Assembly: GCF_024171785.1 (NCBI RefSeq)
Contig: NZ_JAMTCK010000009.1
Span: 248,001 to 312,000 of the forward strand
DNA: 64,000 bases
Reading direction: 5' to 3'
From: Goodfellowiella coeruleoviolacea
GTDB lineage: Bacteria; Actinomycetota; Actinomycetes; Mycobacteriales; Pseudonocardiaceae
In this document: one piece after another, positions 1 through 8,664 of the stretch
Position numbering within the stretch: position 1 is the first letter of the stretch
How the letters are laid out: each line of letters starts with the position of its first letter
The notes under the pieces: generated by a model
Told to the model about the DNA's origin: nothing
The model's input: only the letters and a program-made list of their open reading frames with translations
Databases searched by the model: none
Program-made: the position numbers and the translations under genes

Positions 1-2
1 CG

Positions 3-2231
3 TGTCTGCCCAACACCTGGAAGGCGCTGAACTCGGTCGCGAGCGACTCGTTCGCGGATCGGTTCACGAAACCTGCGCACCTGGATTTCATCGTCGAGCC
101 AAAACTTGGTCAGACGTTGGTGAAGAAGTGGCTCAAGACGATCTACGACGGCATCGGGTTCACACCGCCTCATCCCACCTGGCCCGTGGCGCCCAGTGCG
201 TTCGGCGACGGGTGGAAGTCACACACCCCTCGGCAACTGCTTCAGCGCATTCACGCGCACGCCGAGTCCTGTATGTTCGGCGAACTCAGTGAACTGGCCT
301 CCTTCGAAGAGAAGTCGGAACCTGCTGGCGTTCCCGCCCCCGCCCGCGTGCAGGCCGGTCCGGAACCGGATTACTTCCGTGATTTCGACAACCAGTTCGC
401 GAGGTTGCGAACGGCGGCGAAGATCTCAGCTGCCGAACTCAAGCACCGCAATGAGGACGACGTGATGCCGGGTCTGCTGCTGGCCGGGTTGCAGTCCTGG
501 ATCACCGAGGTCGGCAATGACGACATGGCCTGGACGGTCGAGCGCTTTCCCAATGGAAGCAGCGACTTGCACGCACGTCTGAATCGGACCGTGAACGAGG
601 AACTGGACATCCGAGAGCACTGGGCGTTCCGGCTCATCGCGAGCGATCACGGCAACAGCGTGCTGCGGCGGCTGCGGGCCGCCCGTTCGGCGGCCGGGGT
701 CCGCGATGGTGTGCGCGACCGGTATCTGGTTCTGCTGCGCAACGGCGAGAAGGGCTGGACCGGTACCAGGACGAGGTTCGAGGTCGCCGAGTTGGAGAGC
801 GCGGGTGGCCGGCGGGTCACGGTCTCCGACGACGACCTCCGCACGCTCAGCGCGCTCCACGAGATGCTGCGTGAGCAGAGCCATCACCTGCTGGCGTGGC
901 TGGTGGCGCGCAAACCCGCCAGCAGCACGACTTTCCTCAGGAAAGTCCTGCCCGACCCGGGCCAGGCACGGTCAGGCCATCAGGAGACGCGGCCGCCACC
1001 GGCAGTGGAGGAGATCACGCTCGGAATGGGCGGCGAGATCCGCATCGCGCTGGAATCGCTGCGCAAGCACGTCATGGTCTTCGCGGGTTCCGGGAGCGGG
1101 AAAACGGTGCTGCTGCGGCGGATCGTGGAGGAGTGCGCGCTACGGGGAGTCTCCGCGATCGTGCTGGACCCGAACAACGACCTGGCGCGGCTTGGTGAGG
1201 CGTGGCCGCAACCGCCGGAGGGATGGCGGCCAGGCGACGAGAGCAGTGCCGCGGATTACCTCGCCAACACCGAGGTGGTGGTGTGGACCCCTGGCCGCGC
1301 GGGCGGGCGACCGCTCAGCTTCCACCCGCTGCCGGACTTCGCCGGAGTGCGCGAGGACGCCGACGAGTTCGCCGCGGCGGTCGAGGCGGCCGTGGCCCGG
1401 CTGGTGCCGCATGCCAAGGTTTCCGGCACCACCAAGGCCGCCGCCAGGGGTCAGGCGGTGCTGCGCGAGGCCATGACGCACTACGCCCGCGCGGGAGAAC
1501 GTGACCTGTCCGGATTCGTCGACGTGCTCGCCGAACTCCCGGACGGGGTGAGCAAGCTCAGCACAGCGTCCACAATGGCCCCCGACCTGGCCGAGACCCT
1601 GCGGGCCGCGATGGTCAACGATCCGCTGCTCGGCGGTCCCGGAGAACCGACCGACCCGGCCGTGCTGCTCACCCCGGCACCGGGCAAGCGGGCGCGGATC
1701 TCGGTGATCAGCTTTGTCGGGTTGCCGTCCGACGAACAGCGGCAGGGGTTCGTCAGCCAACTCCTGCTGGAGGTGTTCGCCTGGATCAAGCGCAACCCGG
1801 CGGTGGACCGGCCACTGGGTGGGCTGGTGGTGATGGACGAAGCGCAGACGATCGCGCCGTCGGGTGCCTGGACGGCCAGCACGCAGAGTGTGATCCTGCT
1901 CGCCTCACAGGCGCGCAAGTACGGGCTGGGGCTGCTGCTCGCCACCCAGGCGCCGAGAGGCGTGCACAACCAGGTCACCGGCAACGCCACAACGCAGTTC
2001 TTCGGCAGGCTGAACAACCCCGCGCAGATCGCCGCGGCGATGGAGCTGGCCAGGGCCAAGGGCAGTTCCGTCGAGGACATCTCCAAGCTGGAACGCGGGC
2101 AGTTCTACGTCACCGGGGAGAACTTCGGGTTCCGCCTGATGCGGGCGCCGCTGTGCCTGAGCCATCACCCGCCCAGCCCACTGCGGCTGGAGGAGGTGCT
2201 CGACCGGGCACGCGACGGTCGCCCGGACTGA
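3..2231 (+). CDS. HerA/FtsK-like P-loop ATPase, 5' partial
   Basis: The reading frame is open to the first bases of the window, and its translation from base 3 reads as normal protein, so the true start lies outside. The ATP-binding core is in the second half: a Walker A GSGSGKT near 1086-1106 and a Walker B ending in VVMDEAQ near 1828-1848, followed by a conserved block around TQAPRG. This is the layout of the HerA/VirD4/FtsK group of DNA-pumping ATPases (DUF87/DUF853 type). The N-terminal part seen here is not recognised. Such ATPases often act in defence or DNA-processing complexes, for example DptH of DNA phosphorothioation systems, but nothing here proves that. It converges on the TIR gene and a hairpin lies just after its stop. 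Confidence 0.7.
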   Translation, partial: CLPNTWKALNSVASDSFADRFTKPAHLDFIVEPKLGQTLVKKWLKTIYDGIGFTPPHPTWPVAPSAFGDGWKSHTPRQLLQRIHAHAESCMFGELSELASFEEKSEPAGVPAPARVQAGPEPDYFRDFDNQFARLRTAAKISAAELKHRNEDDVMPGLLLAGLQSWITEVGNDDMAWTVERFPNGSSDLHARLNRTVNEELDIREHWAFRLIASDHGNSVLRRLRAARSAAGVRDGVRDRYLVLLRNGEKGWTGTRTRFEVAELESAGGRRVTVSDDDLRTLSALHEMLREQSHHLLAWLVARKPASSTTFLRKVLPDPGQARSGHQETRPPPAVEEITLGMGGEIRIALESLRKHVMVFAGSGSGKTVLLRRIVEECALRGVSAIVLDPNNDLARLGEAWPQPPEGWRPGDESSAADYLANTEVVVWTPGRAGGRPLSFHPLPDFAGVREDADEFAAAVEAAVARLVPHAKVSGTTKAAARGQAVLREAMTHYARAGERDLSGFVDVLAELPDGVSKLSTASTMAPDLAETLRAAMVNDPLLGGPGEPTDPAVLLTPAPGKRARISVISFVGLPSDEQRQGFVSQLLLEVFAWIKRNPAVDRPLGGLVVMDEAQTIAPSGAWTASTQSVILLASQARKYGLGLLLATQAPRGVHNQVTGNATTQFFGRLNNPAQIAAAMELARAKGSSVEDISKLERGQFYVTGENFGFRLMRAPLCLSHHPPSPLRLEEVLDRARDGRPD

Positions 2232-2244
2232 CCGTGAACAGGGA

Positions 2245-2279
2245 GACGCGCTCCTCGCCCAAGGGGTGAGGAGCGCGTC
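2245..2279. terminator. Hairpin terminator between convergent genes
   Basis: Perfect 12-bp arms (2245-2256 and 2268-2279) flank an 11-base loop in the 59-bp gap between the ATPase stop and the TIR gene stop. There is no long T-tract, which is usual in actinomycetes. It can serve both strands. Confidence 0.7.
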
Positions 2280-2290
2280 CTCGTGTGCGC

Positions 2291-3190
2291 TCAGCTGACC
2301 GTTGACGCGAGCACCGTGTTGATCCGGTGCCAGAGCGCGGCGAACAGCTCTTCCCTGCGGTAGGTGCGCGTGTCAGCGGTACCGCTGCTGCTGAGCACCG
2401 ACAGATCGTGCAGTTCGAGCAGCGCGGTCCCGCTGTCCGGGTCGTACACCGGGCGGGCCCAACCGTTGCTGCACGCGCTGCCCGGCGCGTGCCTGCCAAC
2501 CACGAAGTTGACCGTCTCGTCCCCGCCGATGCCGCCGCGCTGGATGTCCAACGCGTACACGGTGTCGCCCGCGCGTTCGACCCGAACCGCGATCCGGGCG
2601 TCGCCGCGGTGCACCGTGCCGGTGAACCTGCGCCGGTCCAGCCTGGGCATGGCCGCGACGAACTGGTCACCCAGGTAGCGCAGGACCGAGTCCTGCTCGG
2701 CGTAGCGGCTGAAGGTGACCGGGACGGCCGTCGCCGGAGTGAGCGCCACGGCCCGGCTCACCACCTCGGCGACTGGCGCGACGTCCCAGCCAGCGGCCTC
2801 GGCCGCCTCGATCCGGCTGACCAACTGGTCGGTGAGCTGGTCCGGCCGGTGCTCGACAGCGCGCAGGTAGTGCACGTGCGGGTGGATCAGCTCCGCGGGC
2901 ACAACCACGTCGTCCACCAGCACCGGCAGCACGTGCTCGTTGCCGGCCTTCACCGCGCGCAGCATGGCCTCGGCGAACTCGTCCACGGTGGACACGAAGG
3001 GCAGGAAGAACCGCACCCGCGCGTCCGGCAGGTCGCCACCCTCCTTGTGAGCCCACCACTCGTGGGTCTGGTCGGGCCGGTGCAGCACGGTCAGCCCGCG
3101 CTGCCGGCACGCCTCGACCACGTCACCGACCAGGGCGAGCTGCTCCTCGGCGAACGACACGGCGATGTCGTATGTCGCGACCTCGGTCAA
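2291..3190 (-). CDS. TIR-domain protein, 299 aa
   Basis: The N-terminal about 135 residues look like a TIR domain: an opening strand YDIAVSF, an acidic turn, a helix, then strand VRFFLPFVS followed by an acidic helix that would hold the NADase glutamate. Residues about 170-299 form a second, unrecognised domain rich in beta-strand pattern. I chose the TTG at 3188-3190 because AGGAGG (3199-3204) lies 8 bases upstream; longer versions begin before this site and lack it. TIR proteins in bacteria often cleave NAD+ as defence effectors, so that role is an inference here. The promoter carries SARP-type repeats at 3265-3291, pointing to control by the SARP at 4943-7927. Confidence 0.65.
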   Translation of the reverse strand: MTEVATYDIAVSFAEEQLALVGDVVEACRQRGLTVLHRPDQTHEWWAHKEGGDLPDARVRFFLPFVSTVDEFAEAMLRAVKAGNEHVLPVLVDDVVVPAELIHPHVHYLRAVEHRPDQLTDQLVSRIEAAEAAGWDVAPVAEVVSRAVALTPATAVPVTFSRYAEQDSVLRYLGDQFVAAMPRLDRRRFTGTVHRGDARIAVRVERAGDTVYALDIQRGGIGGDETVNFVVGRHAPGSACSNGWARPVYDPDSGTALLELHDLSVLSSSGTADTRTYRREELFAALWHRINTVLASTVS

Positions 3191-3264
3191 AACCAAAACC
3201 TCCTGTGTTCGTGCCGGCGTACCGGCCGGCTGTTCTCGGTACCGGCACAGCATCCCGACCGCGT

Positions 3265-3291
3265 GTTGACCAGAAGTGGATGAGAAGTGGA
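3265..3291 (-). promoter_or_regulatory. SARP-type operator upstream of TIR gene
   Basis: On the minus strand there are TCCAC (3291-3287), TCCAC (3280-3276) and TCAAC (3269-3265), spaced exactly 11 bp, which puts them on one DNA face. SARP family regulators bind such 11-bp-spaced direct repeats. The last repeat lies 75 bp before the TIR start. The same pentamer and spacing occur upstream of the genes at 8079 and 8755, in the same orientation to the gene. Confidence 0.6.
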
Positions 3292-3306
3292 TGCCCGCCG
3301 TGTCCC

Positions 3307-3335
3307 GTTGACCGTCCTGCTGGGCAACGGTCAAC
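3307..3335. promoter_or_regulatory. Inverted repeat, candidate operator
   Basis: Perfect 9-bp arms GTTGACCGT (3307-3315) and ACGGTCAAC (3327-3335), with centres 20 bp apart (two helical turns), lie between the divergent TIR and small-peptide genes. This geometry fits a dimeric helix-turn-helix regulator; the neighbouring XRE protein is the obvious candidate, by inference only. Confidence 0.45.
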
Positions 3336-3433
3336 TCCTTGTTGGTGGCGTGGCGCTAATGAATCCTCATTGGTGGGAGCTGGAATTCCTGAGAATCCCA
3401 AATCAGTGAATCATTCCGCCGGAGGGTTTTGCC

Positions 3434-3601
3434 ATGTCCAAGACCAGGTCGATTTCCTTTTTCTTCGCCAAGGCCGACTCGGCGGTGGTCGCGTTGTGCG
3501 TCGCCACGGTCGAGCCGGCGACTGGCGCGCCCGCCCAGTCCGGCGAGGGCGCCACCCCGCCGCCGTCGCCCACCACCAACGGTAACCCCTGGCACGGCTG
3601 A
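3434..3601 (+). CDS. Small 55-aa peptide, possible signal or precursor peptide
   Basis: The ATG at 3434 follows GGAGGG (3421-3426) by 7 bases, and a near-perfect hairpin terminator begins 16 bases after the stop, so this is probably a real, independently transcribed gene. The product starts with MSKTRS, has a moderately hydrophobic stretch (about residues 6-31, with one K and one D inside it), then a Gly/Pro/Ser/Thr-rich tail and the C-terminal end NGNPWHG. I recognise no family. It lies directly before an XRE-TPR regulator, the kind of receptor that senses exported and re-imported peptides in RRNPP quorum systems, so a signal-peptide role is possible. A RiPP precursor is less likely because no modifying enzyme is nearby. 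Confidence 0.5.
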   Translation: MSKTRSISFFFAKADSAVVALCVATVEPATGAPAQSGEGATPPPSPTTNGNPWHG

Positions 3602-3616
3602 CCGTTCGACCACGCG

Positions 3617-3655
3617 TTCCTGGTCGCCCGTGAATCTTTCACGGGCGACCAGGAA
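3617..3655 (+). terminator. Perfect 18-bp hairpin terminator after the peptide gene
   Basis: Two perfectly complementary 18-base arms (3617-3634 and 3638-3655) are separated by only TCT. It sits 16 bases after the stop of the 55-aa gene and 57 bases before the XRE start. It should stop transcription of the peptide gene, or, if read through, hold back expression of the regulator. Confidence 0.8.
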
Positions 3656-3711
3656 ATTGCGTTCCGCCGAAGGCGGTGATGTACTCGATGTCAGTAGAAA
3701 AGGAGGCGGGG

Positions 3712-4920
3712 GTGGCCGAATCTTTTGCCGCGCTGCTGCGCGATTCCCGCATTGCGGCCGGCATCTCCATGGGTGAACTGGCCAGGCGGGTCAACTACAG
3801 CAAGAGCTACCTCAGCAAGATCGAGAACGGCGTCAAGCCGCCGAACGAGACCCTGGCCCGGCTCTGCGACGCGACGCTGAGCGCGGACGGACGGCTCATC
3901 GAGGCAGCCCGCGCCGCACGGGAGCGCGCCGATGCCGTGCTCGACGTGGTCAAGCTGGACCGCAGGCAGGCGTTGGCGGCGGGCACCGCACTCGGCATCG
4001 CCCTGGTGGGTGGGCCACGACCAGTACCGGACGAGCGCGTGATCGCCGGGTTGCGGACTTCCTTCGAACACCTGCGCGGCCTCGGGATGCAGACCAGCCC
4101 GGCGATGATCCTCGACTCACTGATCGCCCAGGTGAACACGGTGCACGGGCTGGCTCGGGAGAACCCCGAGCCGGTCAGGTCACGGCTGCTGCTGCTTGCC
4201 GCGCGGATCGCCGAGTACACGGGGTGGATGAGCCAGGAGGCAGGCGACGACCCGGCCGCCCTGCGGTGGACCCGGCACGCCTCGGAACTGGCGCGGGCGG
4301 GCGGTGATCGGGAGATCGCGAACTACGCGTTCGTCCGCGAGGCCGGACTGGCGCTGTACCGACAGGACCCGATCAGCACCATCGAGCTGGCCCAGCGGGC
4401 CCAGCGGATCGGCAAACCCAGCCCGCGCACGCTCGGCCTGGCCATTCGCCGTGAGGCGCAGGGGCATGCGCTGGCCGGCGACCGGGATTCGTGCGAGCGC
4501 GCGCTGGACCGCGCCGCCGAACTCCTGGAGTCGGCCACTCCGGACACCCGGGCGTACCCCGTACTCGGCTCGACCGCGCCAGGGCCGGTAGAACTGGCCA
4601 GGGGCTGGGCCTGGTGCGATCTGGGGCGAGTCGAGGCAGCAGCGGCCATCCTGGACCGAGAACTGGCCCGGGTGCCCGCCACCTCGCGGCGCACCAGGGC
4701 CCGGTTCGGCGCCCGCCGGTCGCTGGCCTACGCCCTGTCGGGCGAGATCGACCAGAGCTGTGTGACGCTGGCCGAGACGCTGGACGACGCGTGGCACGTC
4801 GACTCCGCGACGATCCGGATGGATCTGCGGGAACTGGCCCGAAGCCTCAGCCGGTGGCGCAGCCACCGCACCGTTCGGGAGATCTACCCCGAGCTGTGCC
4901 GCGTGCTGCACCGGTACTGA
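3712..4920 (+). CDS. XRE-family regulator with TPR-like sensor domain, 402 aa
   Basis: The start is GTG 3712, with AGGAGG at 3701-3706. Residues about 8-62 are a clear XRE helix-turn-helix (LLRDSRIAAGISMGELARRV, then YSKSYLSKIENG). The rest is all-helical with paired-helix repeats of the TPR type, ending in short arginine-rich helices. This architecture resembles the peptide-sensing RRNPP regulators and many actinomycete XRE-TPR proteins near specialised clusters. No enzymatic motif is present. It probably controls the adjacent peptide gene or itself through the inverted repeat at 3307-3335; this is an inference. It converges on the SARP gene with only 22 bp between stops. Confidence 0.8.
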   Translation: MAESFAALLRDSRIAAGISMGELARRVNYSKSYLSKIENGVKPPNETLARLCDATLSADGRLIEAARAARERADAVLDVVKLDRRQALAAGTALGIALVGGPRPVPDERVIAGLRTSFEHLRGLGMQTSPAMILDSLIAQVNTVHGLARENPEPVRSRLLLLAARIAEYTGWMSQEAGDDPAALRWTRHASELARAGGDREIANYAFVREAGLALYRQDPISTIELAQRAQRIGKPSPRTLGLAIRREAQGHALAGDRDSCERALDRAAELLESATPDTRAYPVLGSTAPGPVELARGWAWCDLGRVEAAAAILDRELARVPATSRRTRARFGARRSLAYALSGEIDQSCVTLAETLDDAWHVDSATIRMDLRELARSLSRWRSHRTVREIYPELCRVLHRY

Positions 4921-4942
4921 CCGTCGAGGCGTGCCGACGTGA

Positions 4943-7927
4943 TCACGTTGCGCGCTGATCGAGCCCACCCTGGTCGTCGGACACGTTCTGACCGCATGCG
5001 CAGGTGAGGTCCGCGTATTCGGCGCGGACCTCGGCGGCTTCCGGCTGGCCGAGCGCGCTGAACTGCTCCTCGGCCGCGCGCCAGTGGGGCACGGCGTCGA
5101 CGTGCCTGCCCAGGGCGTGCAGTGCCTGCGCGACGCCCCGGTTGGCGTGGGCCTGGTAGGTGCGGTTCCCCGTGCCGATCGCCAGGTCCAGCGCCGCCTG
5201 ATACGCGTGCAGGGCCTTCTCCTGGTCGCCGCCGGCCTGAGCGGTCGCACCGCTGTCCCGGTAGAGCCGGGTGCGCAGATCGGCGTCGGACACGTTCGCC
5301 GCCACCCTCCTGGCCTGCTCCTGGTAGCGCACCGCCTCGGTGAGCAGGCCCTGCGATCGGTGCACGTTGCCGATGCAGTTCAGCGCAGAGGCCATCGTGC
5401 AGTTGTCATCGACCTCGACTGCCAACTCGTGCGCCTTCCGGTGACTGGCCAGCGCTTCCGCTGGGAACCCGAGGCGCTGCTGCACCGAGCCGAGGTTGTT
5501 CAGCGCGTGCGCCAACCCCTGCACGTGGTCGATCTCGCGCAGCATCCGCACGGATGCCTGGTGTTGCCGCAGCGCGAGATCCAGGTCGCCGTGCAGGTCG
5601 TTGAGGTAGCCGAGCATGCTCAGGGCGTGGGCCTGGCCACGCAGGTCTCCGCACTGCTCGTACTTTTTCAGCGCGGTCGCGAAGTACGCCATGGCCTGGG
5701 TGTGCCCACCGAGTTCCATGGTGGGAATGGCGATCGCGCACAGCGTGGCCGCCTCGCCGCGCACGTCCCCCAGCCGGGTCCACCTGGGCAGCGTCTGCAC
5801 GGCCAGCTCCTGCGCGTCGGCGAGCCGGCCGAGCCGGTTGTGCGCGGTGGCCAGCCGGAGCAGCACGTGGGCTTGGCCGTAGTCGTTGTCCGGGTCCGCC
5901 GACACGATCCACCTGGCGAGTTCCAGGGTCTCGATCCAGTCCTCGAGCTGGCTCGTGGTGTTGAAGTAGCGCCAGAACAGCACGGCCAGCCGCCAGGCGT
6001 GCTCAGGCAGGTCGTGCGTGGCGGCGTGGCGGATGGCGGCCACCAGGTTGTCCCGCTCGGTGGCGATCCACGACACCGCGGCGTCTGTGTCCGTGAAGGC
6101 CAGAGCCACCGGGCAGGAGCGGCCCGTGGCGGGCTGCAGCGCGCGATCGAACGGGTATGCGGTGTCCACCGCGTTCGCCAGCGTGATGAGGTAGAAGTCG
6201 AGCAGCCGGAGCAGCGCGTCCGTGGACTCGCTCGGGGTGGTCGGTGACGGCTCGGCCACAGCGAACTCCTTGAGCGGGTCCAGCATCTGGTACCGCTCCG
6301 GCGCGATCTCCTCCAGCAGGCACACCTCGTGCAGGTCGTCGAGCACCAGGCGAGCCTCGGTGCGGTCGCTGCCCACCAACGCCGCTGCGGCGGCCACGTC
6401 GATGTCCGGTCCGGGCAGGTGGCCGAGCAGCCGGAACATCGTCCGCTGCGGGCTGTCGAGCAGTTGGTAGGACACCCGAACCGCGGCGGCGCCCGCTCCG
6501 TCATCGGTGTCCGTGCGCCACGGCCCGCTCTCCTCGATCAGGCGGAGCAGGTGTTCCAGCGGCCACTGGTCGTGCCTGCGGAACAACGCGGCGGCCACCC
6601 TGATCGGCATCGGCAGGTACCCACACCGCTTCACCACCGCGGCCACCTCGGCGGTCTTGCCGCCCACGCGGCGCGGGTCGGCCAGGGCGAGGAACAGCGC
6701 GATGGCGTCGTCCGACGGCAGCGGGGAGAGCCGGACGTGCTCACCGGTGTCCGGCTCACCCATGCGCCGGCTGGTCACGATGGCGAAGCAGCCCGTCGCC
6801 TCGGGCAGCAGCAGCTGGACCTGGTCCGGTGCGACCGCGTTGTCCAGCACCACGAGTGTTCTGCTGCCGTGCAGCTTCGCCTGGTACAGCGCGAACTTGC
6901 GGCCCTTCGTGCTCGGGATCTGCTCCGGGGGTACGCCCAACTCGCCCAGCAGTTGGGTGAGCGCGTCCTCAACGGGCATCGGCGGCATGTTCGGGGTGAA
7001 CCCGTTGAGCCGCACCAGCAGTTGGCCGTCCGGGAACCGGTGGCGCAATCGGTGTGCCGCCTCCAGGGCCAGCCCGCTCTTGCCAACGCCTGGAGCGCCG
7101 CTCACCCACACCGCACGGCGTTCCGCCGCGGCCGCCGCCTCGATCACGTCGAGTTCCGCGGCGCGGCCGGTGAACCACCGCACCGGGGTCGGCAGCGCAC
7201 TGGGCGGCTCGCCGTGTTCGGCCCGAGCGGCGAGATTGCGCAGGGCTGGATCGGGGTCCATGCCGTACTCGGCACGGGTGGCGTCCCTGACGTCCTGGAA
7301 GACCCGGACCGCCCCCACCCGGTCACCACCCGCGATCAACGCGCGCATGAGCAGTTCGGCGTGCCGCTGCCGGGCCGGATCCATCCGCACCACGGGACGG
7401 AGCCGATCTCGTGCGGACCGGTGGTCGCGAGCGGCCAGTTCCAGCTCGGCCAGGTCGCCGACCGCGTCGAAGTAGCTCTCGTCGGGCGAGATCACCTCGG
7501 GGCCGCCCACCCGGTCGTTGTCGATGTCCTCCAGGAACCGCCCCCGCCACAGCGCGACCGCGGCACGCAGCAGCTCGATCTTCCGGCCCCGGTCATCCGC
7601 GTGTGCCGCCTCCGCACGCAGCCGCTCGAATCGAACGGTGTCGAGCTGGTCCGCACCGACCCGCAACAGGTAGCCGGTCGGCTCCTTGTCGATCGACACG
7701 TCATCGGCTTGGCGAAACGCCGCGCGCAACTTGCTGATGTAGCCGCGCACGAGCGTGCGACGCTCGGGGTTGCCGCCCCAGATGATCTCAGTCAGCCGCT
7801 CGGTGGACACCGGCTTGTTCGCGTGCAACAGGAGTACGACGAGAACGAACCGCTGTTGTTGATCACCCAGGTCCACCTTGGCGCCTTCATGCCAGGCTTC
7901 CAACGGACCCAACATCCGAAATTCCAC
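4943..7927 (-). CDS. SARP-family regulator with NB-ARC and TPR domains (AfsR-like), 994 aa
   Basis: The order is classic AfsR: winged-helix DNA-binding domain (about 1-95), bacterial transcriptional activation domain (about 97-240), NB-ARC ATPase with P-loop GAPGVGKSG at 277-285 and a Walker B-like LVVLDN near 355, then TPR repeats from about 620 to the end. The start is GTG 7925-7927, preceded by GGGGAGG 4 bases upstream. SARPs activate by binding 11-bp-spaced direct repeats; three candidate sites lie at 3265-3291, 8009-8024 and 8665-8691. None of these marks an obvious biosynthetic cluster; they precede TIR, vWA and unknown genes. The 151-bp divergent promoter is shared with the vWA gene. 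Confidence 0.9.
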   Translation of the reverse strand: MEFRMLGPLEAWHEGAKVDLGDQQQRFVLVVLLLHANKPVSTERLTEIIWGGNPERRTLVRGYISKLRAAFRQADDVSIDKEPTGYLLRVGADQLDTVRFERLRAEAAHADDRGRKIELLRAAVALWRGRFLEDIDNDRVGGPEVISPDESYFDAVGDLAELELAARDHRSARDRLRPVVRMDPARQRHAELLMRALIAGGDRVGAVRVFQDVRDATRAEYGMDPDPALRNLAARAEHGEPPSALPTPVRWFTGRAAELDVIEAAAAAERRAVWVSGAPGVGKSGLALEAAHRLRHRFPDGQLLVRLNGFTPNMPPMPVEDALTQLLGELGVPPEQIPSTKGRKFALYQAKLHGSRTLVVLDNAVAPDQVQLLLPEATGCFAIVTSRRMGEPDTGEHVRLSPLPSDDAIALFLALADPRRVGGKTAEVAAVVKRCGYLPMPIRVAAALFRRHDQWPLEHLLRLIEESGPWRTDTDDGAGAAAVRVSYQLLDSPQRTMFRLLGHLPGPDIDVAAAAALVGSDRTEARLVLDDLHEVCLLEEIAPERYQMLDPLKEFAVAEPSPTTPSESTDALLRLLDFYLITLANAVDTAYPFDRALQPATGRSCPVALAFTDTDAAVSWIATERDNLVAAIRHAATHDLPEHAWRLAVLFWRYFNTTSQLEDWIETLELARWIVSADPDNDYGQAHVLLRLATAHNRLGRLADAQELAVQTLPRWTRLGDVRGEAATLCAIAIPTMELGGHTQAMAYFATALKKYEQCGDLRGQAHALSMLGYLNDLHGDLDLALRQHQASVRMLREIDHVQGLAHALNNLGSVQQRLGFPAEALASHRKAHELAVEVDDNCTMASALNCIGNVHRSQGLLTEAVRYQEQARRVAANVSDADLRTRLYRDSGATAQAGGDQEKALHAYQAALDLAIGTGNRTYQAHANRGVAQALHALGRHVDAVPHWRAAEEQFSALGQPEAAEVRAEYADLTCACGQNVSDDQGGLDQRAT

Positions 7928-8008
7928 TTCGCCTCCCCTGGAGCGAGCTTGATATCGCGGCGCACCTCGCACAAGCGGCCGTCCGGGTGTTGCCGAATCA
8001 GCGTTCCG

Positions 8009-8024
8009 TCCACATCTGGTCCAC
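8009..8024 (+). promoter_or_regulatory. SARP-type operator upstream of vWA gene
   Basis: TCCAC at 8009-8013 and again at 8020-8024 are exactly 11 bp apart on the coding strand of the vWA gene, 55 bp before its start. A third position one period on is degenerate. The site is also in the promoter region of the divergent SARP gene, so autoregulation is possible. Confidence 0.55.
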
Positions 8025-8078
8025 CTGAGCCAAACACGATCCGGCGGTCAGCAAAGGCGTGTGCGGAGGAGGAAACAG

Positions 8079-8660
8079 ATGGAGTTCGACGTGATGCCCT
8101 GCTATGTGGCCTACGATCTGTCGTTTTCGATGTCCGACCACCTCGACGAGCTGAATGCCGGGCTGCGGGAGTTCCGCGGCGCGGTTCACGCCGATCCGTC
8201 GGTCGCCGCGCGGATCGGGGTCTGTCTGGTCGGGTTCGCGGAGAGCGCCCGGGAACTGCGCGCGCTGTGCCCTGCGGACGAACTGCCCGAGCTGTTCGCA
8301 CCGATGTCCTGCGCGGGCACCGACTTCGGGCGCGCGTTCACCTTTCTCCGCGAGATCATCGACCGCGACGTGTGCGGGCTGAAGGCACACCGGTTGCGGG
8401 TGCACCGGCCGGTCGTGTTCTTCGCCTCCGACGGCAGACCAACCGATCCGGCGACCTGGCCGGCCGCGTTCGACGCGCTCGTGGACCCGGCCTGGGCGGC
8501 CCGCCCGAACGTGGTCGCCTACGGCCTCGGAGCTGTCGACCAGCACACGCTCAACCGGATCGGCAGGTTCCGCGTGTTCTCTTGGCGGGACGGTGTCCGG
8601 ATAGGTACCGCGCTGACCGCGTCGGTGGCGTGGACAGCGCTGCGGCCCGACCACGTCTAG
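8079..8660 (+). CDS. von Willebrand factor A domain protein (TerY-like), 193 aa
   Basis: The whole protein is one vWA domain. The MIDAS metal site is intact: D-L-S-F-S near residue 14, a threonine in CAGTDFG near residue 84, and FFASDGRPTD near residue 120. Start ATG 8079 has GGAGGAGG about 7 bases upstream. No signal peptide is seen, so it is probably cytoplasmic, like TerY/YegL proteins that work with kinases or AAA ATPases. It diverges from the SARP gene and is followed by the 311-aa gene, both with SARP-like sites. The function is unknown; a role in the same response as the TIR protein is inferred from the shared operators. Confidence 0.75.
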   Translation: MEFDVMPCYVAYDLSFSMSDHLDELNAGLREFRGAVHADPSVAARIGVCLVGFAESARELRALCPADELPELFAPMSCAGTDFGRAFTFLREIIDRDVCGLKAHRLRVHRPVVFFASDGRPTDPATWPAAFDALVDPAWAARPNVVAYGLGAVDQHTLNRIGRFRVFSWRDGVRIGTALTASVAWTALRPDHV

Positions 8661-8664
8661 GCCA

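Noticed and set aside
3359-3409. 16-codon ORF MNPHWWELEFLRIPNQ upstream of the 55-aa gene
   Set aside because: No ribosome site and very short; the aromatic content is curious but there is not enough support to call a gene.
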